In this document: positions 52,071 to 60,953 of the stretch, in pieces
Position numbering within the stretch: position 1 is the stretch's first letter
How the letters are laid out: each line of letters starts with the position of its first letter
Source of the DNA: UBA8079 sp049601915
Lineage (GTDB): Bacteria > Pseudomonadota > Alphaproteobacteria > UBA6615
Reading direction: 5' to 3'
NCBI GenBank assembly: GCA_049601915.1
Contig: JBMYRB010000007.1
Span: forward strand, 1-64,000
DNA: 64,000 nt
Notes under the pieces: model-generated
Databases searched by the model: none
Told to the model about the DNA's origin: nothing
Seen by the model: only the letters and a program-made list of their open reading frames with translations
Made by a program: the position numbers and the translations under genes

Positions 52071-54353
52071 CTAGTCCTTCACCTGGGCATCATACTGCGC
52101 GCCGACGGCTGAGACCGCGCTCATGTTCAAAATGCCACGCGCCGTGACAGACGGTGTCAGGACATGCGCCGACCGTTCCGCACCCACCAGAATGGGGCCT
52201 ACCGCGATACCATCGGCCAACGTTTTCAATAGATTGAAGGCTATATTCGCAGCATCCTGATCCGGCATGACCAGCAGGTTTGCCTGCCCTTCGAGAACGC
52301 TGTTTGGGAAAATTCGTGCCCGAATACCGGGATCGATCGCGGCATCTGCATGCATCTCTCCTTCAACCTGGAGGTTCGGGTCACGTTCGTGCACCAGCCT
52401 GCGCGCCGCTCGCATTTTCTCGGCAGATTCTGAATTCGAACTGCCGAAATTCGAGTGGGAGAGCAGCGCTACTTTCGGAACCAGCCCGAACCGTCGTACT
52501 TCCTCAGCGGCGAGATGGGTCATTTCGGCGATTTCCGCGACCGTCGGGTTGGGAGTGACATAGGTGTCCGTGATGAAAATCGTGCCCTTCGAAAGAATCA
52601 GCACTGACACCGCCGACATGTCCTGCACACCCTCGCGCAGACCGACAACGTCCTGCACATGCTGCAAATGACGGTCGTATCGACCCTCGGTGCCGCAGAT
52701 CATCGCATCCGCATCGCCCCGCATCAGCGCCAGTGCGGCGATCACCGTCGTATTTGTGCGCACGCGTGTCCTCGCCTCGTCCGGCGCGACGCCCTTTCGT
52801 TCAGCCAGGCTGTGATACAGCTTCCAGTAATCCCGATAGCGCGGATCGTCCTGCGGGTTGATGATTTCGCAATCCTCACCAGGCTTAAAATTGAGGCCCA
52901 AACGCTCAACCCGGCGCTGCACGATCTTGGGGCGGCCAATGAGAATGGGGATGCCGATCCCTTCGTCAATCACCGCCTTGGCGGCGCGAAGAACCCGCTC
53001 ATCCTCTCCCTCGGCGTAGACAATACGTTTTTTGTCCGCACGGGCCTGGTCGAAGATCGGCCGCATCAGAAGTCCCGAACGGAACACAAACCGGTCCAGC
53101 TTCTCGAGATAGGCGTCGAAATCCTCAATCGGACGGGTCGCAATGCCGCTCTCCATGGCGGCCCGCGCCACCGCCGGCGCGACTTCGCTTATCAGACGCG
53201 GATCGAACGGGCTCGGGATGATCGAATCTGCGCCGAACTTCGCCACCTGACCACCATAAGCCGACGCCACGACATCCGATGTCTCGCGCATGGCGAGATC
53301 TGCGATGGCATCGACGGCAGCGACCTTCATCGCCTCATTGATATCGGTCGCGCCCACATCCAGTGCGCCGCGGAAGATATGCGGGAAACACAGCACATTG
53401 TTGACCTGGTTGGGATAGTCGGACCGGCCGCTGGCGATGATCGCATCCGGGCGCGCCGCCTTGGCGTCTTCCGGCAGGATTTCCGGGTTGGGGTTTGCCA
53501 GGGCGAAAATCAGCGGCGTGTCCGCCATCTTCTTCACCATCTCCTGGGTCAGAACGCCGGGCGCCGACAAACCGAGAAAGATGTTTGCACCGTGGATGGC
53601 ATCCACCAATGTCCGGGCGTCGGTCTCTTGTGCATAGACCTCAAGATAGGGGTTCATGCCCTTCTCGCGGCCCTTGTAGACCACACCCTCGATATCCGTG
53701 AGGGTCACATTCTCTTTCGGCAGGCCCATCTCGACCAACAGGTTGACGCAGGCAAGAGCCGCCGCACCGGCGCCCGATGTCACGAGACGCGCCGTCATGA
53801 TGTCTTGTCCGGCGAGGCGAAGGCCGTTCCGAACGGCCGCGCCGACGATAATGGCCGTGCCATGCTGGTCGTCATGGAACACCGGAATATTCATGCTTTC
53901 GCGCAAGCGCTTCTCGATCTCGAAGCACTCCGGCGCCTTGATGTCTTCTAGGTTGATCCCGCCGAACGTCGGCTCAAGTGCCGCAACAATATCCACGAAC
54001 CGTTCGACGTCGGTTTCGTCCACCTCGATATCGAATACGTCGATGTCCGCGAATTTCTTGAACAGGACGCCCTTGCCTTCCATTACGGGCTTGGAAGCCA
54101 GCGGGCCGATCGCGCCGAGACCGAGCACAGCCGTGCCATTGGTCACCACGCCGACCAGATTGCCCCTGACGGTGACTTCCGCGGCCATCGCCGAATCTTC
54201 AGAGATCGCGAGGGAAGCCTGCGCAACACCCGGGGTATAAGCGCGCGACAGGTCGCGCTGATTGCCCAACGGCTTGGACGCGACAACCTCTATTTTGCCG
54301 GGGCGTCCTTCACGGTGATACCGTAAGGCTGCTTCGCGGATATCTTCGGCCAT
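52071..54353 (-). CDS. maeB: NADP-dependent malic enzyme (MaeB type, malic plus PTA-like domain)
   Basis: This 760-residue enzyme converts malate to pyruvate with NADP reduction. It has the MaeB layout: an N-terminal malic domain (LGNQRDLSRAYTPGVAQASL, VFHDDQHGTAIIVGAAV), an NAD(P)-binding Rossmann domain (ARLVTSGAGAAALACVNLLV, FLGLSAPGVLTQEMV) and a C-terminal phosphotransacetylase-like domain (RIVYAEGEDERVLRAAKAVI ... LLSHSNFGSSNSESAEKMR) that is catalytically silent but regulates oligomerisation or acetyl-CoA response. I choose the ATG at 54353 (MAEDIREAALRYHREGRPG); five further codons are open upstream. It is divergent from lipB. Cytoplasmic. Confidence 0.94.
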   Translation of the reverse strand: MAEDIREAALRYHREGRPGKIEVVASKPLGNQRDLSRAYTPGVAQASLAISEDSAMAAEVTVRGNLVGVVTNGTAVLGLGAIGPLASKPVMEGKGVLFKKFADIDVFDIEVDETDVERFVDIVAALEPTFGGINLEDIKAPECFEIEKRLRESMNIPVFHDDQHGTAIIVGAAVRNGLRLAGQDIMTARLVTSGAGAAALACVNLLVEMGLPKENVTLTDIEGVVYKGREKGMNPYLEVYAQETDARTLVDAIHGANIFLGLSAPGVLTQEMVKKMADTPLIFALANPNPEILPEDAKAARPDAIIASGRSDYPNQVNNVLCFPHIFRGALDVGATDINEAMKVAAVDAIADLAMRETSDVVASAYGGQVAKFGADSIIPSPFDPRLISEVAPAVARAAMESGIATRPIEDFDAYLEKLDRFVFRSGLLMRPIFDQARADKKRIVYAEGEDERVLRAAKAVIDEGIGIPILIGRPKIVQRRVERLGLNFKPGEDCEIINPQDDPRYRDYWKLYHSLAERKGVAPDEARTRVRTNTTVIAALALMRGDADAMICGTEGRYDRHLQHVQDVVGLREGVQDMSAVSVLILSKGTIFITDTYVTPNPTVAEIAEMTHLAAEEVRRFGLVPKVALLSHSNFGSSNSESAEKMRAARRLVHERDPNLQVEGEMHADAAIDPGIRARIFPNSVLEGQANLLVMPDQDAANIAFNLLKTLADGIAVGPILVGAERSAHVLTPSVTARGILNMSAVSAVGAQYDAQVKD

Positions 54354-54502
54354 GACATTTCTCCGCATCGCACGGACGCACCCACTCGAGGTGTTTGATC
54401 CGCGCTGAACTGGTTAACGCGTTAGATGCGCGATCCACATTCGAGTAGCAACTGGAAATCAAGCAATACCATGAGAACACGCGTATATTTCAGCTTTGTA
54501 AA

Positions 54503-55180
54503 ATGCGCGAACCAATGACAATCCCCAATCTGAGGCGGGTATCCCCCAAAATCGTCGTCTGGCAGAGCACTGCGGGGCTGCAGCTCTACGATGAGGCCGT
54601 ATCGACGATGGAAGCGCGGGTCGAGGCTATTCGTCACGGCGAAGCTGACGAACTGGTGTGGCTGGTCGAACATCCGCCCCTCTACAGCGCGGGCACCAGC
54701 GCCAAACCGGATGACCTGCTCGATGTCGACCGCTTCCCGGTTTACGAAACCGGTCGCGGCGGGCAGTACACCTATCATGGCCCCGGTCAGCGCGTGGCCT
54801 ATGCCATGATCGATCTGCGCGAGCGCGGCCAGGATCTGCGCGCCTATGTCCGCGGGCTTGAAGCCTGGGTCATCGAGACCCTTTCAACATTCGGAATCAA
54901 CGGCGAGCGCCGGGACAAACGCGTAGGCATCTGGGTCGCGCATGACGACGGCCGGGAAGACAAAATCGCGGCGATCGGCGTGCGTGTGCGCCATTGGGTC
55001 ACCTATCACGGTATTTCCATCAACGTGTCACCGGACCTAGACCATTTCTCCGGCATCGTGCCTTGCGGTATCGGCGAGGATCATCTCGGTGTTACCAGCC
55101 TCGCGAACCTGGGCGTCGACGCCGGCATGGAAGATGTCGACGCGGCGCTGAAGTCCAGCTTCACGAAGATATTCGGCTAG
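54503..55180 (+). CDS. lipB: lipoyl(octanoyl) transferase LipB
   Basis: LipB moves octanoyl from acyl carrier protein to lipoyl domains, the first step of protein lipoylation. In this 225-residue protein the family motif GRGGQYTYHGPGQRVAYAMI lies near residues 84-103. The catalytic lysine is in DKIAAIGVRVRHWVTYHG and the catalytic cysteine in FSGIVPCGIGEDHLGVTS. The Fe-S enzyme LipA that would follow is not in the window. Start is ambiguous between the ATG at 54503 and one four codons later; neither has a strong ribosome site. It is divergent from maeB and its stop overlaps the stop of acyP by four bases. Confidence 0.93.
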   Translation: MREPMTIPNLRRVSPKIVVWQSTAGLQLYDEAVSTMEARVEAIRHGEADELVWLVEHPPLYSAGTSAKPDDLLDVDRFPVYETGRGGQYTYHGPGQRVAYAMIDLRERGQDLRAYVRGLEAWVIETLSTFGINGERRDKRVGIWVAHDDGREDKIAAIGVRVRHWVTYHGISINVSPDLDHFSGIVPCGIGEDHLGVTSLANLGVDAGMEDVDAALKSSFTKIFG

Positions 55181-55470
55181 GCCGTCGACTTCTTAGCAAA
55201 CCCGGTACCGATCAGAGGATCGGCCGCGATCCGTTCTTCCACCACTGATTCCACCTCGGCGGCCGGCGGCCCCTCGCGACAGTTATTTATCATCCGGTCA
55301 ACTACAGGCGCCGGACCGGCAAAAACGGCCTCGACGGCACCGTCAGTGCGGTTTCGAACCCAGCCATCCAGACACAGGTCCCGCGCCACATTCTCCGTCC
55401 AGGCGCGAAACCAGACGCCCTGGACGCGACCGCGGATGACGACCCGCACCGCGGCGACGGTCTCCGCCAT
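55177..55470 (-). CDS. acyP: acylphosphatase
   Basis: The 97-residue protein is an acylphosphatase, hydrolysing acyl phosphates. It has the phosphate-binding loop with catalytic arginine in VVIRGRVQGVWFRAWTENVA (about 8-27) and the asparagine motif in LDGWVRNRTDGAVEAVFAGP (about 34-53). Length matches. The last third is less typical (EGPPAAEVESVVEERIAADP) but still consistent. Its ATG overlaps the pccA stop codon by one base (TAATG), so it is translationally coupled to the carboxylase gene, and it ends within the lipB stop. Confidence 0.9.
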   Translation of the reverse strand: MAETVAAVRVVIRGRVQGVWFRAWTENVARDLCLDGWVRNRTDGAVEAVFAGPAPVVDRMINNCREGPPAAEVESVVEERIAADPLIGTGFAKKSTA

Positions 55471-57458
55471 TACTCGAACTCGATGATGGCCTGGTCGACC
55501 GCGAGGCTGTCGCCCGGTGCGGCGTGCATGGTCTTCACCACCCCGTCGGCCGCCGCGCGGAGCACATTCTCCATTTTCATGGCCTCGACAACCGCGATTT
55601 CCTCGCCGGCGCGCACGGGAGTGCCCTCTTCGACCGCAATGGAAATCAGCAGGCCCGGCATGGGTGACAGCACGAACCGGCTCAGATCGGGGGGTACTTT
55701 CTCGGGCATGCGGGCATCGAGCTCCGCACCACGCGACGTGAGCACTCGCGCGATCGCCGCCACGCCGCGATGGGTCAGCCGGTAGGCTACGCCGGTCCGA
55801 TCGACCTGGAAGGTCGCCGTGCCGTCGTCAAACTGTGCGGAGAACACGGGGTCACCCAACACCCAATCGGTTGAAAAGGACAGCGTATAGCCGCCGACTG
55901 AGACGTCCGCACCGTCAGGCCGGAAGCTTACCGCAACCTCGTCCGTCGCGTCGCCCATCTGCACCTGCCAGGGGGTCACGCGCACCGGCAGCGCCGGCGA
56001 GCCGGTCGCGCCTAACTGACGCGAGCGATCGGAAAATCGGCCATGAATATACGCAGCCACCGCCGAGAAGCGCTCACGAAGAGCGCCCTCTGGCGCTGCC
56101 GGGGCATATCCATCGGGATACTCCTCGGCGATGAAGTTCGTCGTCAGGCGTCCCTCTGCAAAACGCGGATGGGCCATGATCGACGCGAGAAAGGCCGTGT
56201 TATTGCCGGTGCCACGGATGAAATACCCGTCGAGCGCATCCTGCATGCGGGTGATCGCCTGCTCTCGATCCGCACCGTGGGTCGCGAGCTTCGCAATCAT
56301 GGGGTCGTAAAACATGGAGATCTCGGACCCCTCACCCACGCCGGTATCGATACGCACGTTCGTACCGTCCTGCGCGGGCGCGCGATAGCGCACCAAACGG
56401 CCGATGGCGGGCAGGAAATTGCGGCTTGGGTCTTCGGCATACACCCGCGTCTCGACCGCCCAACCGTTGATCGTCACGTCTTCCTGGCGCAGCGACAGTT
56501 TCTCACCATCCGCCACACGGATCATCTGCTCCACCAGATCGAGCCCCGTGATCATCTCGGTTACCGGATGTTCGACCTGCAGGCGGGTATTCATTTCCAG
56601 GAAATAGAAATTCCGGTCCTTGTCGACAATGAACTCAACCGTGCCGGCAGACCGGTACCCAACCGCCGCCGCCAAGGCGCAGGATTGTGCCCCCATGGCC
56701 GCGCGGGTTTCTTCGTCGAGGAATGGCGACGGCGCTTCCTCCACCACCTTCTGGTGGCGGCGCTGGATCGAGCATTCGCGCTCCCCCAGGTAAATCACGT
56801 TGCCGTGGGCATCCGCCAGCACCTGAATCTCGATATGGCGCGGCTCCTCGACATACTTCTCGATGAAAATCCGGTCGTCGGCAAAACTGGACCGCGCCTC
56901 GTTCTGGGCGGACCGAAAGCCCTCATCGACCTCGTCTTCGCTGTAGGCGATGCGCATGCCCTTACCACCGCCGCCGGCGGAAGCCTTGATCATCACCGGA
57001 TAGCCGATCTCTCCCGCGATCTTCACCGCCTCGTCGACATCCGCGATGGTGTCCATATGGCCCGGTACGGTGCTGACCCTGGCCGCGTGGGCAAGTTTCT
57101 TGGACTCGATCTTATCGCCCATCGCGGCGATCGCATCGGGCGGCGGCCCGATGAACGCAATGCCTTCCGCCTCTAGCGCGCGTGCGAAATCAGCGTTCTC
57201 CGACAGAAAGCCGTAACCGGGATGCACCGCATCCGCGCCGGTATCCCGGATGGCGGCGAGAATGTTCTCCGAAACCAGATAGCTCTCGGCAGCCGGCGGC
57301 GGGCCGATATGCACCGCTTCGTCGGCCATGCGCACATGCAAAGCACCGGCATCGGCGTCCGAGTAAACGGCGACGGTAGCGATCCCCATATCTTTCGCAC
57401 TGCGAATGACTCGACAGGCGATTTCGCCCCGGTTGGCGATGAGAATCTTCTTAAACAT
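55470..57458 (-). CDS. pccA: propionyl/acetyl-CoA carboxylase alpha subunit (biotin carboxylase plus biotin carrier)
   Basis: The 662-residue protein carboxylates biotin with ATP and bicarbonate for propionyl-CoA carboxylase. It opens with FKKILIANRGEIACRVIRSA; the ATP-grasp domain shows VMIKASAGGGGKGMRIAYSE and FLEMNTRLQVEHPVTEMITG. The middle BT domain is followed by the C-terminal biotin carrier with the biotinylated lysine in VVEAMKMENVLRAAADG. Length and layout match PccA. Start is the ATG at 57458; the frame extends 12 codons upstream. pccB lies on the same strand upstream, but a decayed antisense cyclase relic of about 1 kb separates them. Confidence 0.93.
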   Translation of the reverse strand: MFKKILIANRGEIACRVIRSAKDMGIATVAVYSDADAGALHVRMADEAVHIGPPPAAESYLVSENILAAIRDTGADAVHPGYGFLSENADFARALEAEGIAFIGPPPDAIAAMGDKIESKKLAHAARVSTVPGHMDTIADVDEAVKIAGEIGYPVMIKASAGGGGKGMRIAYSEDEVDEGFRSAQNEARSSFADDRIFIEKYVEEPRHIEIQVLADAHGNVIYLGERECSIQRRHQKVVEEAPSPFLDEETRAAMGAQSCALAAAVGYRSAGTVEFIVDKDRNFYFLEMNTRLQVEHPVTEMITGLDLVEQMIRVADGEKLSLRQEDVTINGWAVETRVYAEDPSRNFLPAIGRLVRYRAPAQDGTNVRIDTGVGEGSEISMFYDPMIAKLATHGADREQAITRMQDALDGYFIRGTGNNTAFLASIMAHPRFAEGRLTTNFIAEEYPDGYAPAAPEGALRERFSAVAAYIHGRFSDRSRQLGATGSPALPVRVTPWQVQMGDATDEVAVSFRPDGADVSVGGYTLSFSTDWVLGDPVFSAQFDDGTATFQVDRTGVAYRLTHRGVAAIARVLTSRGAELDARMPEKVPPDLSRFVLSPMPGLLISIAVEEGTPVRAGEEIAVVEAMKMENVLRAAADGVVKTMHAAPGDSLAVDQAIIEFE

Positions 57459-57586
57459 GCCTACGAAACTACGAAAGCATGTTGCAGTGCGCAATTAATG
57501 AATTTGTACCGAGTTCCGGTGATGAACAAATGGACGAAGCAGCGATGCAGGCTTAGCCTGCAGGGTCGGTCGTTGCGGGTCTAATC

Positions 57587-58580
57587 TTGAATCAGGATGT
57601 ATCGAATCGCCGACGTTTCAGCCTCGCCACCATATTGGTCGGCGGAGGCACCCTGCTACTACTGCTGGCGGTTGGCAGTGTGATTTTCGTGACGCTGACC
57701 AGCGCGATACGCAACACCTTCGAACTCCTTGCCGACCGGGCAGACGACACGCTGGATATTTCCGAGGCGCGGATCGACAGCTAACTGGTTCCCGCAGTCG
57801 GAACCGCAGACGAATTCGCCGCCCAGTTCGCGGACGGTCGAATCAATCTCGATGACAAGCGCAACAATACCTTTCATTCTTTTGCCGGATCGCTTTCAAC
57901 TAACCAACTCATAACAGCGTTGATTTTTATTCGCGCTGACGCAGGGTCCATCACCGTCGTGCGGCAGGAAGGATCCCCAAATAGGTTCTATCGACCACCT
58001 CCAGTCTGAAACGTCAGAAGATTTCCCTCAATGCTGCTGCGTCGCGCCGAGACTCATTTTGGGTGTCACCACTCTGGGTTCCTCAGGTGCGGCAGGCGAT
58101 TCTGGCCCACGTGGCACCCGTATGGCGACGCGACGAGTTCCACGGCGCAGTGATCACGTCACTAACCCTTTCAGAGGTATATGAATTTCTGGAGAGGCTT
58201 CAAACCGAGAGCGAACTCAGCGCGTTCATCTTGTATGACGAGAACAAGGTGCTCGCACACTCGCGCCTGATCGAAGCCAACTTCGAATAGCCCGACACGC
58301 CGGAAGGCACTCCTCTTCCTTCGATCGATACCTTTCCGGAGCCCGCATTTCTCATGTTGCGTGGCGGCGGAGACCGCGCGATCACCCTTCTGGAACTGGC
58401 CAGCAATATCCATGATGCCCGGATCGACGACGAACACGTTCTGCTAACGCGAAATAGAACACGGGGCACGGAAACGAACTCTGGACGCTCGGGGTGGTCC
58501 TGAAGCGCGACATGGTCAAGGCGTCGGGGTTCGAGACCGTACGCGGTTGGAAACTCACCGATAACCCGGCCCGCATTTAG
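57587..58580 (+). pseudogene. relic of an adenylate-cyclase-type sensor domain
   Basis: Several short frames line up as the N-terminal sensor half of a membrane adenylate/guanylate cyclase. The first (from a TTG at 57587) has RRRFSLATILVGGGTLLLLL as membrane segment and TFELLADRADDTLDISEARI, then a TAA at 57782. The same frame continues with AGSLSTNQLITALIFIRADA to a stop near 58006. After a frameshift comes SFWVSPLWVPQVRQAILAHV, YEFLERLQTESELSAFILYD and ENKVLAHSRLIEANFE with a TAG at 58288, then PDTPEGTPLPSIDTFPEPAF. A second shift near 58478 gives ELWTLGVVLKRDMVKA. The HAMP and catalytic cyclase domains are absent. It is non-functional and lies antisense between pccB and pccA. Confidence 0.72.
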
Positions 58581-58631
58581 CAATGCCGCGGTTTTGTTTG
58601 GGGCACAAAAAAGTAAGCAGCCCAGCTTCCG

Positions 58632-60164
58632 CTAAAGCGGAATATTGTCGTGTTTCTTCCACGGGTTCTCGAGAGACTTGTTCTCGAGCAGGCGTAGCGC
58701 CCGGCAAATCCGGCGCCGCGAGCTGTGTGGATAGATCACATCGTCGATGAAACCCTTCTGCGCCGCGATGAACGGATTTGCAAAGCGCGTCCGGTATTCT
58801 TCCGTGCGGGCTTCGATTTTTTCCGGATCGTCGCGATCTTCGCGGTAGATGATCTCCACCGCACCCTTCGGGCCCATCACGGCAATTTCCGCCGTCGGCC
58901 AAGCATAGTTGATGTCGCCGCGAATGTGCTTGGACGACATCACGTCATACGCGCCGCCATAGGCCTTGCGCGTGATCAGCGTCACCTTGGGAACGGTCGC
59001 CTCGGCGTAGGCAAAAAGCAGCTTGGCACCGTGCTTGATGATGCCTCCATATTCCTGCGACGTCCCGGGCAGGAAACCGGGCACATCGACAAAGGTCACG
59101 ATCGGGATATTGAAACAATCACAGAAACGCACGAAACGTGCCGCTTTCTTGGATGAATCGATGTCCAGGCAACCGGCGAGAACCATCGGTTGGTTTGCCA
59201 CGAAGCCGACCGTGCGCCCCTCCATCCGCCCGAAGCCGATGACGATATTCTTGGCATGGTCTGCCTGAAGCTCGAAAAAGTCTCCTTCGTCGACAACTTT
59301 CTCGATGAGTTCCTCGATGTCGTACGGTTTGAGTGGGTCAGCCGGTATCAAGGTGTCGAGCGACGGTTCTTCACGGTCGAAAGGGTCGCTGGTCGGCCAA
59401 ACCGGGGGCTGTTCGCGATTGTTCATCGGCAGGAAATCGTAGAAACGCCGAAGTTGGAGCAGCATCTCCACATCGTTCTCGAAGGCGCTGTCGGCCACAC
59501 TCGACTTGGTGGTGTGGGTCGATGCGCCGCCAAGCTCTTCCTGGGTCACGTCTTCATGGGTGACGGTCTTCACGACTTCCGGCCCCGTGACGAACATGTA
59601 GGAGGTGTCTTGGACCATGAAAATGAAGTCGGTCATGGCCGGCGAATACACCGCACCGCCCGCACAAGGCCCCATGATCGCCGAGACCTGGGGGATGACC
59701 CCCGACGCGTTAACATTGCGCTGGAAGACATCGGCATACCCGGCGAGCGAACCAACGCCCTCCTGAATGCGCGCACCACCGGAATCGTTCAGGCCCAGCA
59801 CGGGCACACCATTCTTCATGGCCATATCCATGACCTTGCAGATTTTCTGGGCATGGGATTCGGACAGCGAGCCGCCAAACACCGTGAAATCCTGCGAGAA
59901 CACGAACACCTTGCGGCCGTTGATCAGCCCCCACCCGGTGACGACACCGTCGCCGGGTATGGGCTCGATATCCGCCGTCATTTCGTTCGGCGCCTGTTCG
60001 ACGAACATGTCGAACTCCTCGAACGAATTCTCGTCGAGCAGCAGCTCGAGGCGTTCGCGCGCGGTCAGCTTGCCCTTACCGTGCTGCGCTTCTATTCGAC
60101 GCTCACCACCACCAAGCCGTGCGCGAACACGGCGGGCTTCAAGTTGGTCCAGAATATCTTGCAT
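58632..60164 (-). CDS. pccB: propionyl-CoA carboxylase beta subunit (carboxyltransferase)
   Basis: The 510-residue carboxyltransferase moves carboxyl from biotin to propionyl-CoA. The N-terminal half contains ERLELLLDENSFEEFDMFVE, GGSLSESHAQKICKVMDMAM and the oxyanion site LNDSGGARIQEGVGSLAGYA. The C-terminal half has MVLAGCLDIDSSKKAARFVR, FVDVPGFLPGTSQEYGGIIK and ITRKAYGGAYDVMSSKHIRG, the standard PccB motifs. Length is typical of PccB rather than AccD. pccA is 1.2 kb downstream on the same strand, separated by a decayed antisense sensor gene, so it is unclear whether one transcript still spans both. Methylmalonyl-CoA epimerase and mutase are not in this window. Confidence 0.94.
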   Translation of the reverse strand: MQDILDQLEARRVRARLGGGERRIEAQHGKGKLTARERLELLLDENSFEEFDMFVEQAPNEMTADIEPIPGDGVVTGWGLINGRKVFVFSQDFTVFGGSLSESHAQKICKVMDMAMKNGVPVLGLNDSGGARIQEGVGSLAGYADVFQRNVNASGVIPQVSAIMGPCAGGAVYSPAMTDFIFMVQDTSYMFVTGPEVVKTVTHEDVTQEELGGASTHTTKSSVADSAFENDVEMLLQLRRFYDFLPMNNREQPPVWPTSDPFDREEPSLDTLIPADPLKPYDIEELIEKVVDEGDFFELQADHAKNIVIGFGRMEGRTVGFVANQPMVLAGCLDIDSSKKAARFVRFCDCFNIPIVTFVDVPGFLPGTSQEYGGIIKHGAKLLFAYAEATVPKVTLITRKAYGGAYDVMSSKHIRGDINYAWPTAEIAVMGPKGAVEIIYREDRDDPEKIEARTEEYRTRFANPFIAAQKGFIDDVIYPHSSRRRICRALRLLENKSLENPWKKHDNIPL

Positions 60165-60244
60165 TGCGCGTCCCTAGCGAAACCTGATCGAGTATTCCAC
60201 ATAGCAGATTTTTCGAGACTCGGGCCAGATCGGCTCCGCCCGGT

Positions 60245-60949
60245 TCAATCCTTGCGCAGTAACTCCAGAAAAGCGGCAGCACAATTCGTATCGGCGCGCA
60301 GAATGTCCCGGCGGGCCTGGGCGTCGGCTTCCTCGCCCCACAGCTCGACCTGATAGGATTCGTCGAGCTGACCAACCTCAAACGCCGCATCGGCGTCCAG
60401 ATGCTCTTTGGAGAGGGCCAGGGCCACAATGATTGAACCGGTCGCGGACGTGGCGACGCCCAGGGCAGCCAATTCATAATCATCATGTGACGCGACGGCT
60501 GCACGCAGCTGTGCCAGAGATTCCGATGGCTGATCCACCGGCAACAGCCCGTCTGTCACGACGAGTTCGCACCCATAGGCCTCACGCGCCCAATCCAGCA
60601 ATGGCTGCCAGGCCCGGGACTGACGAATAACGAGCTCCGACGGCGTCTGCGCACGGTAACAAACCAGGTCGGTCGCGCCATAAGCGGCAATCTGGTCAAT
60701 GTATCCCTCGCGGTCATCCGCCACACGATCCACGGCGGTTGCCGCAATCCGGGTCAGGGGCATCGTCTCGACGTCGATCTTTTCACCTTGTGCAAGCCAT
60801 TCGTCCGCAATGGCGATTGCCAGCGCCTGACTGGGCACCTGCAGGGCCTTGCGCATCGGAGTGCGCACGCTGCGCGCGTCGAGGAGCACCTCATACGCGT
60901 TTTCATCACCCGCTTGTGCCGTCGTCACGTCTTTGTAGAAGCGATCCAC
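60245..60949 (-). CDS. ATP12-family F1-ATPase assembly chaperone
   Basis: This 234-residue protein is an ATP12 homologue, the chaperone for the alpha subunit of F1-ATPase that occurs in mitochondria and alphaproteobacteria. Visible family features are the start VDRFYKDVTTAQ, then YEVLLDARSVRTPMRKALQV, IADEWLAQGEKIDVETMPLT, the YGATDLVCYRAQTPSELVIR motif and WQPLLDWAREAYG. I begin it at the GTG at 60949, five bases after the AsmA stop; the open frame upstream overlaps the AsmA gene by 87 codons and is not conserved. It lies 81 bases upstream of pccB on the same strand. Confidence 0.88.
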   Translation of the reverse strand: MDRFYKDVTTAQAGDENAYEVLLDARSVRTPMRKALQVPSQALAIAIADEWLAQGEKIDVETMPLTRIAATAVDRVADDREGYIDQIAAYGATDLVCYRAQTPSELVIRQSRAWQPLLDWAREAYGCELVVTDGLLPVDQPSESLAQLRAAVASHDDYELAALGVATSATGSIIVALALSKEHLDADAAFEVGQLDESYQVELWGEEADAQARRDILRADTNCAAAFLELLRKD

Positions 60950-60953
60950 GAAT

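Noticed and set aside
52659..53951. A 430-codon open frame antisense to maeB.
   Set aside because: It lies entirely within maeB, is rich in His, Arg and Asp from GC-rich antisense codon bias, and shows no motif. The sense gene has full family motifs.
56043..57176. A 377-codon open frame antisense to pccA.
   Set aside because: Shadow of the biotin carboxylase domain; composition is typical of an antisense frame.
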